Shown here piece by piece: positions 19,918 to 30,412 of a stretch of 64,000 bases of DNA. Within the stretch, counting starts at the first letter, position 1; each line of letters starts with the position of its first letter. The translations under genes were made by a program, and so were the position numbers. Location of the stretch: positions 277,685-341,684 of the forward strand of contig NZ_LMQB01000027.1 in the NCBI RefSeq assembly GCF_001424045.1, read 5' to 3'. Under the pieces are notes generated by a model. That model was given only the letters and a program-made list of their open reading frames with translations, had not been told where the DNA came from and searched no databases. Origin of the DNA: Rhizobium sp. Leaf371. GTDB lineage: Bacteria; Pseudomonadota; Alphaproteobacteria; Rhizobiales; Rhizobiaceae.

Positions 19918-20088
19918 TCAGTTTCTCGACCCGGCGAACAGGCTGCCCAGCAGCTGATCGGAACCGGATGTATTTTGTTCGCGGCGGTCGGCCGCGGCGG
20001 AAGACGGGCCGTTCTTGGCCGACTGGGCCAGAAGACGGTCGAGCGTCTGAATGACGAAGCGGCGGGCGGCGACGGAGCGATCCAGCAT
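19918..20088 (-). CDS. Small conserved-position protein between nuoD and nuoE
   Basis: This 56-residue frame has its ATG sharing one base with the nuoD stop (TGATG) and ends 18 bases before nuoE. It begins with a probable amphipathic helix (residues 1-22, RRFVIQTLDRLLAQSA). A polar Ser/Asn/Gln-rich middle and LLGSLFAGSRN follow at the C-terminus. There is no TM segment and no cysteine, so it is not a Fe-S or membrane subunit. The coupled start and third-position GC like its neighbours argue that it is translated. Function is unknown; I infer an accessory role in complex I from position only. Confidence 0.65.
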   Translation of the reverse strand: MLDRSVAARRFVIQTLDRLLAQSAKNGPSSAAADRREQNTSGSDQLLGSLFAGSRN

Positions 20089-21278
20089 CAGCGGTCGACC
20101 TCCCCGAACACGATGTCGAGCGAGCCGAGAATGGCCGAGACGTCCGCGAGCTGGTGGCCGCGACAGATGTAATCCATCGCCTGCAGATGCGCGTAGCCGG
20201 GAGCCCGGATCTTGCAGCGATACGGCTTGTTGGTGCCATCCGAGACGAGATAGACGCCGAACTCGCCTTTCGGTGCCTCGACCGCGGCATAAACATCGCC
20301 GGCGGGCACGTGGTAGCCTTCGGTGTAGAGCTTGAAATGGTGGATCAGCGCTTCCATCGACCGCTTCATCTCGCCGCGCTTCGGCGGAACGACCTTGCCG
20401 TCGAGCGAGGAGACCGGACCGATCTTCGCGTCGCCCAGCAGGCGATCCACGCACTGGCGCATGATCTTGGCCGACTCGCGCATTTCGATCATGCGGATCA
20501 GATAGCGATCGTAGCAGTCGCCGTTCTTGCCAATCGGAATGTCGAAATCCATGTCGGCATAGCACTCGTAGGGCTGCGACTTGCGCAGGTCCCAGGCAGC
20601 GCCCGAGCCGCGCACCATCACGCCCGAAAAGCCCCAGGCCCAGCAATCCGCAAGGCTGACGACGCCGATATCGACATTGCGCTGCTTGAAGATGCGGTTG
20701 CCGGTGAGAAGCTCGTCGATATCGTCGACGGTCTTCAGGAACGGATCGATCCACTTGCCGATATCCTCGACCAGTTCGTGCGGCAGGTCCTGATGGACCC
20801 CGCCCGGGCGGATATAGGCGGCGTGCATGCGCGAGCCGGAGGCGCGCTCATAGAACACCATCAGCTTCTCGCGCTCCTCGAAGCCCCAGAGCGGCGGCGT
20901 CAGGGCGCCGACGTCCATGGCCTGCGTGGTGACGTTGAGGAGATGCGAGAGGATGCGGCCGATCTCGGAATAGAGAACCCGGATGAGCTGCCCGCGGATC
21001 GGTACTTCCGTGCCGGTGAGCTTTTCCACCGCCAGCGAGAAACCGTGTTCCTGGTTCATCGGCGCGACATAGTCGAGACGGTCGAAATAGGGCAGAGCCT
21101 GCAGATAGGTCTTCGACTCGATCAGCTTCTCGGTACCACGGTGCAAAAGGCCGATATGCGGATCGACCCGCTCGACGATCTCGCCGTCAAGCTCCAGCAC
21201 CAGGCGCAAAACGCCGTGCGCGGCCGGATGCTGCGGCCCGAAATTGATATTGAAGTTGCGGATATTATGTTCGTTCAT
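20088..21278 (-). CDS. nuoD: NADH-quinone oxidoreductase subunit D
   Basis: This is the 49-kDa-type subunit lining the quinone site, 396 residues. Signature stretches are [22 protein letters not shown] near the start (with the quinone-site histidine), [26 protein letters not shown], and a C-terminus that ends FGEVDR as most family members do. The gene stands alone from nuoC rather than fused to it. A 486-base inverted-repeat element separates its start from nuoC. Confidence 0.97.
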   Translation of the reverse strand: MNEHNIRNFNINFGPQHPAAHGVLRLVLELDGEIVERVDPHIGLLHRGTEKLIESKTYLQALPYFDRLDYVAPMNQEHGFSLAVEKLTGTEVPIRGQLIRVLYSEIGRILSHLLNVTTQAMDVGALTPPLWGFEEREKLMVFYERASGSRMHAAYIRPGGVHQDLPHELVEDIGKWIDPFLKTVDDIDELLTGNRIFKQRNVDIGVVSLADCWAWGFSGVMVRGSGAAWDLRKSQPYECYADMDFDIPIGKNGDCYDRYLIRMIEMRESAKIMRQCVDRLLGDAKIGPVSSLDGKVVPPKRGEMKRSMEALIHHFKLYTEGYHVPAGDVYAAVEAPKGEFGVYLVSDGTNKPYRCKIRAPGYAHLQAMDYICRGHQLADVSAILGSLDIVFGEVDR

Positions 21279-21299
21279 GTGCGTGCTCCGCAGTGTTCC

Positions 21300-21785
21300 G
21301 TGAGCCGTAAGTCGTGAGCAGAGCTATGCCGTGTCATCGAAATCACTGCTCGTTCCCTCTGCGCTGTATCGCGCGAATGAGACCACTGATCATTTTACCA
21401 TTCTCTTCGCACCGTTTCAGTATCGTTTCGAAAGCAGGAGCATCCATCAATCCGACGCGTTCGCAGATGATCAGATGGGTCTCAAGCTCTTTCAGCGATC
21501 CTTGTGCAACCTTCAGAAACTGAACAAAAGAACCATGGCTGTTTCGACCATATCCCTCTGCGATATTCGCCGCCACCGAGACAGACGACCGTCTCATCTG
21601 CCCGGTCATGCCGTATAATTCGGACTTCGGAAAGTCGTTTGTCAGCGCGTAGATCTCGACACTCAGGTCGATCGCCGTCTGCCAAACCCTGAGATCACGA
21701 TATGATTTAATCTCCTGGCTTTCCACAGCGACAGTTCATCCCGCCAAACAACGATCCTGCTGACTGCTCACAAATTACGGCTCAC
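21300..21785. mobile_element. IVS-like inverted-repeat element inside the nuo operon
   Basis: A 22-base left end (21300-21321) reads GTGAGCCGTAA, then three bases, then GTGAGCAG. The right end (21764-21785) is its reverse complement at 20 of 22 positions. The only gene between the ends is a four-helix-bundle (S23-type) protein. The unit is 486 bases and fills the nuoC-nuoD gap almost exactly. In the transcript the ends can form a 22-bp stem with one mismatch and one G-U pair. Known 23S rRNA intervening sequences have this plan: complementary ends around an S23 gene. No target duplication was identified. Confidence 0.7.
21343..21726 (-). CDS. Four helix bundle protein (S23/IVS-encoded, TIGR02436-type)
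   Basis: This 127-residue protein belongs to the family first seen in 23S rRNA intervening sequences. Typical stretches are YRDLRVWQTAIDLSVEIYALT, FPKSELYGMTGQMRRSSVSV, and AANIAEGYGR followed by FLKVAQGSLKELETHL. The predicted fold is four long amphipathic helices; related proteins such as Avd of diversity-generating retroelements bind nucleic acid. Length is normal and no lesion is visible. The gene is framed by the inverted repeat at 21300-21321/21764-21785 and sits in the same orientation as the nuo genes. Its function is unproven in any host I know of. Confidence 0.9.
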   Translation of the reverse strand: MESQEIKSYRDLRVWQTAIDLSVEIYALTNDFPKSELYGMTGQMRRSSVSVAANIAEGYGRNSHGSFVQFLKVAQGSLKELETHLIICERVGLMDAPAFETILKRCEENGKMISGLIRAIQRRGNEQ

Positions 21786-21790
21786 CCGTT

Positions 21791-22390
21791 TCACTTCGCC
21801 TTTTCATCCCCCGGAAGAACGTAATCCGTCCCTTCCCAGGGGGACAGGAAGTCGAAATTCCGGAATTCCTGCTTCAGTTCGACCGGCTCGTAAACCACGC
21901 GCTTGGCTTCGTCGTTGTAGCGCACTTCGACATAGCCCGTCAGCGGAAAATCCTTGCGCAGCGGATAGCCCTCGAACCCGTAGTCGGTGAGGATGCGGCG
22001 CAGGTCGGGATGGCCGGTGAAGAGGATGCCGTACATGTCGTAGGCTTCGCGCTCGAACCAGTCGGCGCCGGGAAAGACGTCGCAGATGGAAGGAACGGGC
22101 TCTTCCTCGGATGTCGCAACCTTGACGCGGATGCGCAGGTTCTGCTTCGGCGAGAGGAGATGGTAGACCACATCGAAACGCTCCGCACGCGCAGGATAGT
22201 CCACGCCGCAGACGTCGATGATGTTGACGAAACCGCAGCGGGCGTCGTCGCGCAGGAACGTGAGCAGCGCGACGATGGTCTCGCCGGTCGTCGTCAGCGT
22301 CAGGTCGCCGAAAGCGATCGTCGCCTCGGCGAACAGGGCGCCCTTCGTTTCCCGAAGATAGGTGGCGAGGCTGTTCAGAGCTTCACTCAT
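21791..22390 (-). CDS. nuoC: NADH-quinone oxidoreductase subunit C
   Basis: This is the 30-kDa-type hydrophilic complex I subunit, 199 residues. The family signature spans [20 protein letters not shown] and the following [20 protein letters not shown]. The start [17 protein letters not shown] fits the family. It lies 91 bases downstream of nuoB, a gap that contains a GGGACG/CGTCCC hairpin (22423-22439). The stop is 5 bases from the right end of the inverted-repeat element, so that element abuts it directly. Confidence 0.97.
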   Translation of the reverse strand: MSEALNSLATYLRETKGALFAEATIAFGDLTLTTTGETIVALLTFLRDDARCGFVNIIDVCGVDYPARAERFDVVYHLLSPKQNLRIRVKVATSEEEPVPSICDVFPGADWFEREAYDMYGILFTGHPDLRRILTDYGFEGYPLRKDFPLTGYVEVRYNDEAKRVVYEPVELKQEFRNFDFLSPWEGTDYVLPGDEKAK

Positions 22391-22481
22391 GGCGTGTCCT
22401 TATCCGGATGACCATCGGGTCCGGGACGACAGCCGTCCCTAAACCCCGCATGATCAAGGCCGCATGGGCCTATCGTTTGGC

Positions 22482-23060
22482 CTAGCGTTCGATCGTGCCC
22501 GTGCGGCGGATCTTCTTCTGCAGCAGGAGCACGCCGTAGAGCAGCGCTTCTGCCGTGGGAGGACAGCCCGGCACGTAGATATCGACAGGCACGACGCGAT
22601 CGCAGCCGCGCACCACCGAGTAGGAATAGTGATAGTAGCCGCCGCCATTGGCGCAGGAGCCCATCGAGATCACGTAACGCGGCTCCGGCATCTGGTCGTA
22701 GACCTTGCGGAGCGCGGGCGCCATCTTGTTGGTCAGCGTGCCCGCGACGATCATCACGTCGGACTGGCGCGGCGAGGCGCGCGGCGCGAAGCCGAAGCGT
22801 TCGGCGTCGTAGCGCGGCATCGACATCTGCATCATTTCCACGGCGCAGCAGGCGAGACCGAAGGTCATCCACATCAGCGAGCCCGTCCGGGCCCAGTTGA
22901 TCAGCTCGTCGGTCGAGGTGACGAGAAAGCCCTTATCGGCAAGCTCATTGTTGATCTCGCCGAAAAACGGATCGTTCGCGCCGACCGGCTTGCCAGTCGC
23001 GGGATCGATGATGCCCTTGGGGGACTGCGCCACCAGAGGGGTCGTGGTTGCTACTCCCAT
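22482..23060 (-). CDS. nuoB: NADH-quinone oxidoreductase subunit B
   Basis: This subunit carries cluster N2, the electron donor to quinone, and has 192 residues. Ligands are the tandem cysteines in [11 protein letters not shown], then [15 protein letters not shown] and [14 protein letters not shown]. The ATG at 23060 ([12 protein letters not shown]) overlaps the end of nuoA by 10 bases, so translation is probably coupled. The N-terminal 35-residue extension is usual in rhizobial NuoB. Confidence 0.97.
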   Translation of the reverse strand: MGVATTTPLVAQSPKGIIDPATGKPVGANDPFFGEINNELADKGFLVTSTDELINWARTGSLMWMTFGLACCAVEMMQMSMPRYDAERFGFAPRASPRQSDVMIVAGTLTNKMAPALRKVYDQMPEPRYVISMGSCANGGGYYHYSYSVVRGCDRVVPVDIYVPGCPPTAEALLYGVLLLQKKIRRTGTIER

Positions 23061-23416
23061 TCGAGCGCTCCCTTCTTCCATTCGTAGATGAAGCCGATGG
23101 TCAGCACGCCGAGGAAGGCCATCATGGACCAGAAACCGAACCAGCCCATGCCCTTGAACGCAACGGCCCAGGGGAAGAGGAAGGCGACTTCCAGATCGAA
23201 GATGATGAACAGGATCGACACGAGATAGAACCGGATGTCGAACTTCATGCGCGCATCGTCGAACGCGTTGAAGCCGCACTCGTAGGCCGAAAGCTTTTCG
23301 TCGTCCGGCGCCTTGAAGGCAACCGCGAACGGCGCGGCCAGAAGGGCCAGGCCGATGACCAGCGAAATGCCGATGAAGATGGCGATCGGGATATAAGAAC
23401 CGAGAAGGTCTGTCAT
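23051..23416 (-). CDS. nuoA: NADH-quinone oxidoreductase subunit A
   Basis: This is the first gene of the complex I operon, 121 residues and three TM segments (about 8-30, 65-85, 92-112). The conserved loop [22 protein letters not shown] links TM1 and TM2. The start [16 protein letters not shown] is typical. The promoter must lie in the 340 bases between this start and the tRNA-Asp gene, but I could not pick it with confidence. Confidence 0.97.
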   Translation of the reverse strand: MTDLLGSYIPIAIFIGISLVIGLALLAAPFAVAFKAPDDEKLSAYECGFNAFDDARMKFDIRFYLVSILFIIFDLEVAFLFPWAVAFKGMGWFGFWSMMAFLGVLTIGFIYEWKKGALEWE

Positions 23417-23759
23417 TATTTTGTCCCTGCCCGCGGCCGCACCGGTAAGGCGCGATTGGCGTCTGCCTGCAGGCCGAAAAATGTTGCAACGCCAAAGTCG
23501 TTAGCGCAGCCCGCGCCATGGCGCAAGCCTCACATTCTGTTTTCATCCGCTCGTTCAAGCGAATGAAGAGTCGCGCTATTTCGTGGTTCCATCCCGGCCG
23601 GCCGGATCATGTCCGAGGCCATACGGGCATGCAACCTACATAGTCTGTTCGGGAAAAATTACCAGTCTCGGGAAGCCCTCAAAGGGCAGAACGGCAAAAT
23701 GTCGCGGTCCTCTTTCGAGGACCGCTGATCGACATTTTCATTTTACTGTGAAAGTAAAA
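23417..23759. other. Intergenic region between nuoA and tRNA-Asp
   Basis: The region is 343 bases. It contains two strong hairpins near the tRNA (23704-23725 and 23740-23760) and should contain the nuo promoter on minus. There is no open frame worth reporting. Confidence 0.5.
23704..23725 (-). terminator. Hairpin downstream of tRNA-Asp, probable terminator or processing signal
   Basis: GCGGTCCTC pairs perfectly with GAGGACCGC across a 4-base loop (9-bp stem). On minus the following bases CGACATTTTGCC give only a weak U tract. It lies 35 bases downstream of the tRNA 3' end, so it may end that transcript. Confidence 0.45.
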
Positions 23760-23760
23760 T
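23740..23760 (-). repeat. Inverted repeat overlapping the tRNA-Asp 3' end
   Basis: ATTTTACT and AGTAAAAT form a perfect 8-bp inverted repeat with a 5-base spacer. Its first base on the minus strand is the final A of the encoded CCA. It could position the tRNA 3' processing cut or be a remnant of an integration site. Confidence 0.45.
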
Positions 23761-23836
23761 GGCGCGAGTGACGGGGCTCGAACCCGCGACCTCCGGCGTG
23801 ACAGGCCGGCACTCTAACCAACTGAGCTACACCCGC
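23760..23836 (-). tRNA. tRNA-Asp (GTC)
   Basis: The 77 bases on minus fold as a cloverleaf. The acceptor stem is GCGGGTG with CACTCGC, followed by discriminator G and an encoded CCA. The D arm is GCTCAGTTGGTTAGAGT. The anticodon loop CTGTCAC gives GTC, and the T loop is GGTTCGAGC. The sequence matches the usual alphaproteobacterial tRNA-Asp. Confidence 0.97.
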
Positions 23837-24280
23837 GCATTGTTTGGAAAACCGTTCTTTTCAGTCCGTCTTCCGTGACCGTCCGGCGTTGCGCCGTTCG
23901 ATGAGCGGCTGTTTACGGGGGGTTTCGGGGAGTGTCAAGCGCGTTCAAATACAAAATCATGACAAACTGGATTTTCTTGCGCACGACCCGCCTGCGCTGC
24001 CCCGCCAAGCGTTCGCCAAATCCTTGAAAGGCAGGGTCTCGCGTTGAAAAACCTCTCCTTTTCCGCATCTTGGAAAAAGAAACGGCTTATCCACAGACAC
24101 TGTCCCCCTCCCCGTCATCCTGCCGCTCGGCCCGAAAACACCGTCGCCAGCCTGCCCCGGAACCGCAGAATTCCGGGAAACAGCGGCCTCGGCTCCGCGT
24201 CTTCAAAAAAGTTCGGAAAACCAGCGATCCGGCCTTGCGGTTTACGACAGTTCCGAATACATCACGGCCACCAACGCGGC
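23837..24280. other. Intergenic region between tRNA-Asp and tRNA-Val
   Basis: The region is 444 bases and separates two divergent tRNA genes. A minus promoter for tRNA-Asp is visible at 23911-23938. A single consensus DnaA-box-like TTATCCACA lies at 24087-24095. I find no protein gene; frames reading through this region on plus would run across the tRNA and are not credible. Confidence 0.5.
23911..23938 (-). promoter_or_regulatory. Candidate promoter of tRNA-Asp
   Basis: TTGACA (23938-23933 on minus) is followed after 16 bases by GTAAAC (23916-23911). The predicted start would be about 65-70 bases before the tRNA 5' end. The -35 is perfect and the -10 is moderate. Confidence 0.45.
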
Positions 24281-24356
24281 GGGCGATTAGCTCAGTTGGT
24301 AGAGCGCCTCGTTTACACCGAGGATGTCGGCGGTTCGAGTCCGTCATCGCCCACCA
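24281..24356 (+). tRNA. tRNA-Val (TAC)
   Basis: The 76-base cloverleaf has acceptor stem GGGCGAT with ATCGCCC, discriminator A and an encoded CCA. The anticodon arm CCTCG-TTTACAC-CGAGG gives TAC, and the T arm contains GGTTCGAGTCC. It is on plus, facing the 3' end of the opp operon. Confidence 0.97.
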
Positions 24357-24487
24357 TTCTCCCCCGCCTTGCTTTCCCATTCTTTCCAGCGTCTCAGCCT
24401 GCGGTTTGCCCGTGTTGCGGTCGTTCTCTGCGATCGCCTGCGCCCGCAGCAGCCGACGCGCGCCAAGCGCGCCGGCTCACCTCCGCG

Positions 24488-26089
<1,602 letters not shown>

Positions 26090-26090
26090 G

Positions 26091-27221
26091 TCAGCGGTCC
26101 CTCGGATCGAGTGCGTCGCGCAGCCCGTCGCCGACGAAGTTGAGCGAGAACAGCGTGAGAACGAAGAAGACGGCGGGGAAGATCAAGAGCCAGGGGGCCG
26201 ACTGGATGTTGTTCGCCCCTTCCGAGATCAGCGCGCCCCAGCTCGTCAGCGGCGCCTGAACGCCGAGGCCGAGGAAGGAGAGGAAGCTTTCGAGCAGGAT
26301 CACCTTGGGCACGACGACGGTGACGAAGACGACGACCGGACCGATGGTGTTGGGCACGACATGCCGGCGGATGATCTGCCAGTCGGTCAGCCCCAGCGCC
26401 TGGGCCGCCGCCACGAACTCGCGCCGCTTCAGCGCCAGCGTCTGGCCGCGGACGATTCGCGCCATATCCAGCCACTCCACCGCGCCGATGACGAGGAAGA
26501 TGAGGATGAAGGAGCGGCCGAAGAACACCACGAGCACGACGACGAGGAAGACGAAGGGAAGTGAATAGAGGATTTCGACGAAACGCATCATGACGTTGTC
26601 GACCCGGCCGCCGAGATAGCCCGAGGTCGCGCCGTAGAGAACGCCGATGCCGAGCGAGACGAGGCTCGCCAGCAGGCCGACGGCGAGCGAGATCTGCCCG
26701 CCCAGCATGACGCGCGCGACGAGGTCCCGGCCGTTCGAATCGGTGCCGAACAGGAAATATTCGCGCGACACGCGGCCCTCGACCACGATGGTCCGCCCGT
26801 CGTCGCGCGTTTCCGTGACCTTGGTGTCGTCGAACTCGTTGGCGCGGTCGATGTAGCGTGTCGTGCGCGGATCGATCGCGGCGTCGGAGGTGAACGTCGC
26901 GGTGAAGGTCTGCCCCTCCACGTCGAAGGCCTGCAGCGTGACGCGGGCTCTGGCCGCGGCCGAGGAGATCGCACCCTCCAGGCTGTCGGCACCGGGCCGC
27001 GGCTCAAGACTGGGCGGCACGGAGACGTAGGAGGGAAAGACCTGATCATAGGCGTGGCTGATGAACAGCGGCCCGAGGAACGAGAACAAAGCGACGAGCA
27101 CGAGCACGACGCTGCCGGCCATGGCCGCGCGATTGCGCCGGAAGCGCATGGCGGCGAGCTGGAACAGGCTGCGGCTGGCCACTCCCGGCAGGACGGCCGG
27201 CATCTGGGCGAGATCACTCAT
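26091..27221 (-). CDS. Oligopeptide ABC transporter permease (OppC-like)
   Basis: This inner-membrane permease has 376 residues. TM1 lies near residues 33-55. A periplasmic insertion of about 110 residues follows (about 70-155), longer than in E. coli OppC. Five C-terminal TM segments complete it. The ABC-docking EAA loop reads EFVAAAQALGLTDWQIIRRH. The segment FGTDSNGRDLVARVMLGG before the permease domain is typical of the OppC/DppC family. It overlaps the end of oppB by 8 bases and is followed at once by the fused ATPase gene. Confidence 0.92.
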   Translation of the reverse strand: MSDLAQMPAVLPGVASRSLFQLAAMRFRRNRAAMAGSVVLVLVALFSFLGPLFISHAYDQVFPSYVSVPPSLEPRPGADSLEGAISSAAARARVTLQAFDVEGQTFTATFTSDAAIDPRTTRYIDRANEFDDTKVTETRDDGRTIVVEGRVSREYFLFGTDSNGRDLVARVMLGGQISLAVGLLASLVSLGIGVLYGATSGYLGGRVDNVMMRFVEILYSLPFVFLVVVLVVFFGRSFILIFLVIGAVEWLDMARIVRGQTLALKRREFVAAAQALGLTDWQIIRRHVVPNTIGPVVVFVTVVVPKVILLESFLSFLGLGVQAPLTSWGALISEGANNIQSAPWLLIFPAVFFVLTLFSLNFVGDGLRDALDPRDR

Positions 27222-28137
27222 GGCGAACCCTCGGATCGAGCAGGCCGTAGAGAATATCGACCACCAGGTTGAAGACGATGACGAAGACCGCGATCAGCAC
27301 GACCGTGCCCATGACCAGCGTGTAATCGCGATTGATGGCGCCGAGCACGAAGAAGCGGCCGACGCCGGGAATGGTGAACAGCGTCTCGATGACGGCGGAG
27401 CCGGTCAGCAGCGCTGCGGCGCAGGGTGCGAGATAGGACACGACCGGCAGCATGGCGGCGCGCATCGCATGCGTCACCACCACCGTGCGCGCCGGCAGGC
27501 CATAGGCGCGCGCGGTGCGGATATGGTCGGTGTGCAGCGCCTCGATCATTGCGCCGCGCGTGAGGCGGGCAAAAACCGCGAGTTGGGGCAGCGCAAGCGC
27601 GATCATCGGCAGGATGAGAAACCGCAGCGATCCGTCGCCCCAGCCGCCGGCCGGAAGCCAGGACAGCATGACGGCGAAGACCAGCGTCAGAACCGGGCCG
27701 ATGACGAAATTCGGCACCGTGACGCCCACGGTCGACAGGCTCATGATGGCGACATCGAGAAAACTGTTCTGGCGCAGGGCCGCAAAGGTGCCGGCGGCAA
27801 CGCCGCCCACCAGCGCCACGCCCAGTGCCCACAGGCCGAGTTCGATCGAATAGGGCAGCCCCATGCCGATCAGCTGGTCGACCGTATTGTCGCGATAGAT
27901 ATAGCTCGGGCCGAAATCGCCGCGCACGACATTGCCGAGATAGCGCAGATACTGCTGCCACAGCGGCAGATCGAGCCCATAGGCCTTGTTGATGTTGGCC
28001 ATGGTCTGCGGCGACAGCGGGCGTTCGAGGTTGAACGGACCGCCCGGGGCGAACCGCATGAGGAAGAACGAGATCGTGACGACGATGAAGAGGGTCGGCA
28101 CGGCGCTCGCCAGGCGGCGAAGAACGAAGGATAACAT
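27214..28137 (-). CDS. Oligopeptide ABC transporter permease (OppB-like)
   Basis: This partner permease has 307 residues and six TM segments. The start MLSFVLRRLASAVPTLFIV and the following FAPGGPF stretch are the normal OppB N-terminus. The EAA loop reads DHIRTARAYGLPARTVVVTH. I chose ATG 28137 because GGAG lies 6 bases before it; an ATG 12 bases upstream has no such site. The 224-base gap to the binding-protein gene is long for this operon type, which may allow differential expression. Confidence 0.92.
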   Translation of the reverse strand: MLSFVLRRLASAVPTLFIVVTISFFLMRFAPGGPFNLERPLSPQTMANINKAYGLDLPLWQQYLRYLGNVVRGDFGPSYIYRDNTVDQLIGMGLPYSIELGLWALGVALVGGVAAGTFAALRQNSFLDVAIMSLSTVGVTVPNFVIGPVLTLVFAVMLSWLPAGGWGDGSLRFLILPMIALALPQLAVFARLTRGAMIEALHTDHIRTARAYGLPARTVVVTHAMRAAMLPVVSYLAPCAAALLTGSAVIETLFTIPGVGRFFVLGAINRDYTLVMGTVVLIAVFVIVFNLVVDILYGLLDPRVRHE

Positions 28138-28361
28138 GGCCGTCTCCATGGGAGGGCGGAAAGCACGAGCCGCAAGCGCCCTGAGCGACGCTGTCGCGAA
28201 CTGCCGGCGCGATGCTCTGGTGGCTGCGGTCTTTGAAAACACATTGGGAACGATGATGCCTGCGGTGCGGACCCCCGCATGGGATCTCGCGACCGCGCGC
28301 TTCGCAAAGCGCCACGAGCGCCGGTGCCGAAAACAGCCGCCGACGCCCGTCCGCGCGCGTC

Positions 28362-29999
28362 TTACTCGGCAATGCTGAGGAAGCGGCTCAGGTGCTGGTT
28401 GTTGGCATTGTCGACCCAGCCCTTGACCTTCTTCGACACGAGCCACAGCTCGTTCTGGTAGAGAAGCGGTGCCACGGGCTGTTCCTTCATCAGGATCGTC
28501 TCGGCCTCGTGCAGCAGCTTTGCGCGGGCCGCGGGATCCTTCTCGTCATTGGATTTGGCCATCAGCGCGTCGTAGTCTGCATTGCTCCACTTGGCATAGT
28601 TGAAGGTCTTGTTGCTCGTCGTGTTCATGCCGAGGAAGTTTTCCGGATCACCGTAATCGGCTGTCCAGCCGGCGCGGGCGACGGAGAACTTTCCGCCCTC
28701 CTGCAGGTAGGCATAGTGCGAGGAGACGTCGAGATTGACCATCGTCACCTTGGCGTTGAAGGCCGTCTTCCACATGTCGGCGACGGCAGTCGCAACGCGC
28801 TCGTGGTTGGGGTTGGTGTTGTAGCGGATCTCGATCTCGAGCGGCTTGCCGCCCTCGCCGTATCCGGCCTCCTTCAGGAGCGCGAGCGCCTCGTCCTCGC
28901 GGTCGAGCTGGCTCTTCGTCGCGAAATCGGCCACGGACGGCGTGCCATAGTCCGGCAGGCCCGGGGGAACGAAGCCGTAGGCCGGCTGCTGCGAGCCGCT
29001 GTAGATTTCCTTGGCGAGGAAGTCGCGGTCGATGCCCATGGAGAGCGCGCGACGCACGCGGACATCATCCATCGGTGCGGTGCGGGTGTCGAACACATAA
29101 TAGTAGGTCGCAAGCGCGGGCGAGATATGCACCTCGTCGCCGAACTGGGTCTTCAGCCGCTCGATCTGGTCGGCGGAGAAATTATAGTTCACCTGCAGCT
29201 CGCCCGCCTCATAGCGGCGCACGGCCGCGGCCTGGTCCTCGAGCGGGTAGATGACCACCTTGTCGAGCTTGATGTTGGCCGCGTCCCAGTGATTCTCGTT
29301 CTTGGTCAGCGTCAGATGATCGTTGGCGACGTGTTCGGTCAGCTTGAAGCCGCCGTTCGACACCATGACCCCCGGCTTGACGAAATCGGTACCGTTCTTC
29401 TCGAAACTCGCCTTGGAGATCGGCAGCGCCGTCTGGTGCGCCAGCAGTTCCAGGAAATAGGGCGTCGAACGTTCGAGCGTGATTTCCAGCGTTTTCGCGT
29501 CGATGGCCTTCACGCCCAGCTCGTCGAGAGGTGCGCCGTTCTTGTTGACCTTTTCAGCATTCTTGATCGGATAGAGGATGTTGGCATAGCCGGCAGCCGT
29601 CTTCGGATCCTCGACGCGCTTCAGCGAAAACACGAAGTCCTCCGCCGTCACCGGAGAGCCGTCCGACCACTTTCCGTTGTCGCGCAGCTTGAAGGTGTAG
29701 ACGGTGCCGTCGTCCGAAACCGTCCAGCTTTCCGCAGCACCGGGCACAATCTCGCCCTTGGCATCATAGATCGTCAGGCCTTCGTAGAGATCCTTGAGGA
29801 TGAATTCCTCGATATTGATCGAGGTGTGCGCCTGGTCGAGCGTCTGGGGCTCGCCGGCGTTGCCGCGATTGAGAACGACCTCGGCCAGCGCGGGGCTCGC
29901 GCCCAGCAGCAGCGAGCCGATCAGGGCGACGCGTCGCAGGTTCCGTGTCACGGTTGTCGTTGCCGGGTGAAACCGGCGTGCCAACAGGGGTGCGGTCAT
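28362..29999 (-). CDS. Periplasmic oligopeptide-binding protein (OppA-like)
   Basis: This 545-residue family 5 solute-binding protein captures the transported ligand in the periplasm. A signal peptide is visible (hydrophobic core VALIGSLLLGASPALA, likely cut after residue 39); there is no lipobox cysteine. Mature features are LNRGNAGEPQTLDQAH, VPGAAESWTVSDDGTVYTF and KWSDGSPVTAEDFVFSLKRV, closest in style to enterobacterial OppA/MppA. I chose ATG 29999 because AAGGAGA lies just upstream; the longer open frame is non-conserved. It heads the opp operon. Confidence 0.94.
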   Translation of the reverse strand: MTAPLLARRFHPATTTVTRNLRRVALIGSLLLGASPALAEVVLNRGNAGEPQTLDQAHTSINIEEFILKDLYEGLTIYDAKGEIVPGAAESWTVSDDGTVYTFKLRDNGKWSDGSPVTAEDFVFSLKRVEDPKTAAGYANILYPIKNAEKVNKNGAPLDELGVKAIDAKTLEITLERSTPYFLELLAHQTALPISKASFEKNGTDFVKPGVMVSNGGFKLTEHVANDHLTLTKNENHWDAANIKLDKVVIYPLEDQAAAVRRYEAGELQVNYNFSADQIERLKTQFGDEVHISPALATYYYVFDTRTAPMDDVRVRRALSMGIDRDFLAKEIYSGSQQPAYGFVPPGLPDYGTPSVADFATKSQLDREDEALALLKEAGYGEGGKPLEIEIRYNTNPNHERVATAVADMWKTAFNAKVTMVNLDVSSHYAYLQEGGKFSVARAGWTADYGDPENFLGMNTTSNKTFNYAKWSNADYDALMAKSNDEKDPAARAKLLHEAETILMKEQPVAPLLYQNELWLVSKKVKGWVDNANNQHLSRFLSIAE

Positions 30000-30412
30000 C
30001 GATACTCTCCTTGCCCGTTTGCGCCATCTCGGGGCGCCAAAGCGGCAGCAAAGGCGAAAAATCGGGGAAACGCAACCCTTGTCGGGCACCGTCATCCAGC
30101 GTTGACCGGAGATGCAGGGATGCGGTTTGCGTCGAAAAAGTTGCATAAAAAGCCGCTGATGGAGACCCGAACACCATCGAGACGGCCGGCAGCCCAGCCG
30201 CACGCGAACGCGTCACACCGTCGACAGCACCTTACGTCAAAGGCCATCTATCCCATGGCTTCGCGTGCAATGCGGCCTCCCGCTCCCTGCTCTGGTCCCG
30301 AAACATGCGACAGCCGGAGGTTGCCGTCGCATCGTTTTCTTGCTCCGTCGTCTTCGGACCGTCCAGCGAGATTCTGCCCAAAGAAGCTGTGCGCAACCTT
30401 GGCCACCGACCG
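30000..30412. other. Intergenic region upstream of oppA
   Basis: The region is 413 bases. It lies between the end of a small minus-strand operon and oppA, so it should contain the oppA promoter on minus and the end of the upstream transcript. I could not single out either, and I see no gene in it. Confidence 0.4.

Noticed and set aside
24087-24095. DnaA box TTATCCACA
   Set aside because: A single 9-base match without a cluster, AT-rich unwinding element or replication gene is not an origin.
26588-27217. Second minus-strand frame inside the oppC gene
   Set aside because: Ser/Arg/Pro-rich shadow of the oppC coding frame without a domain or start signal.
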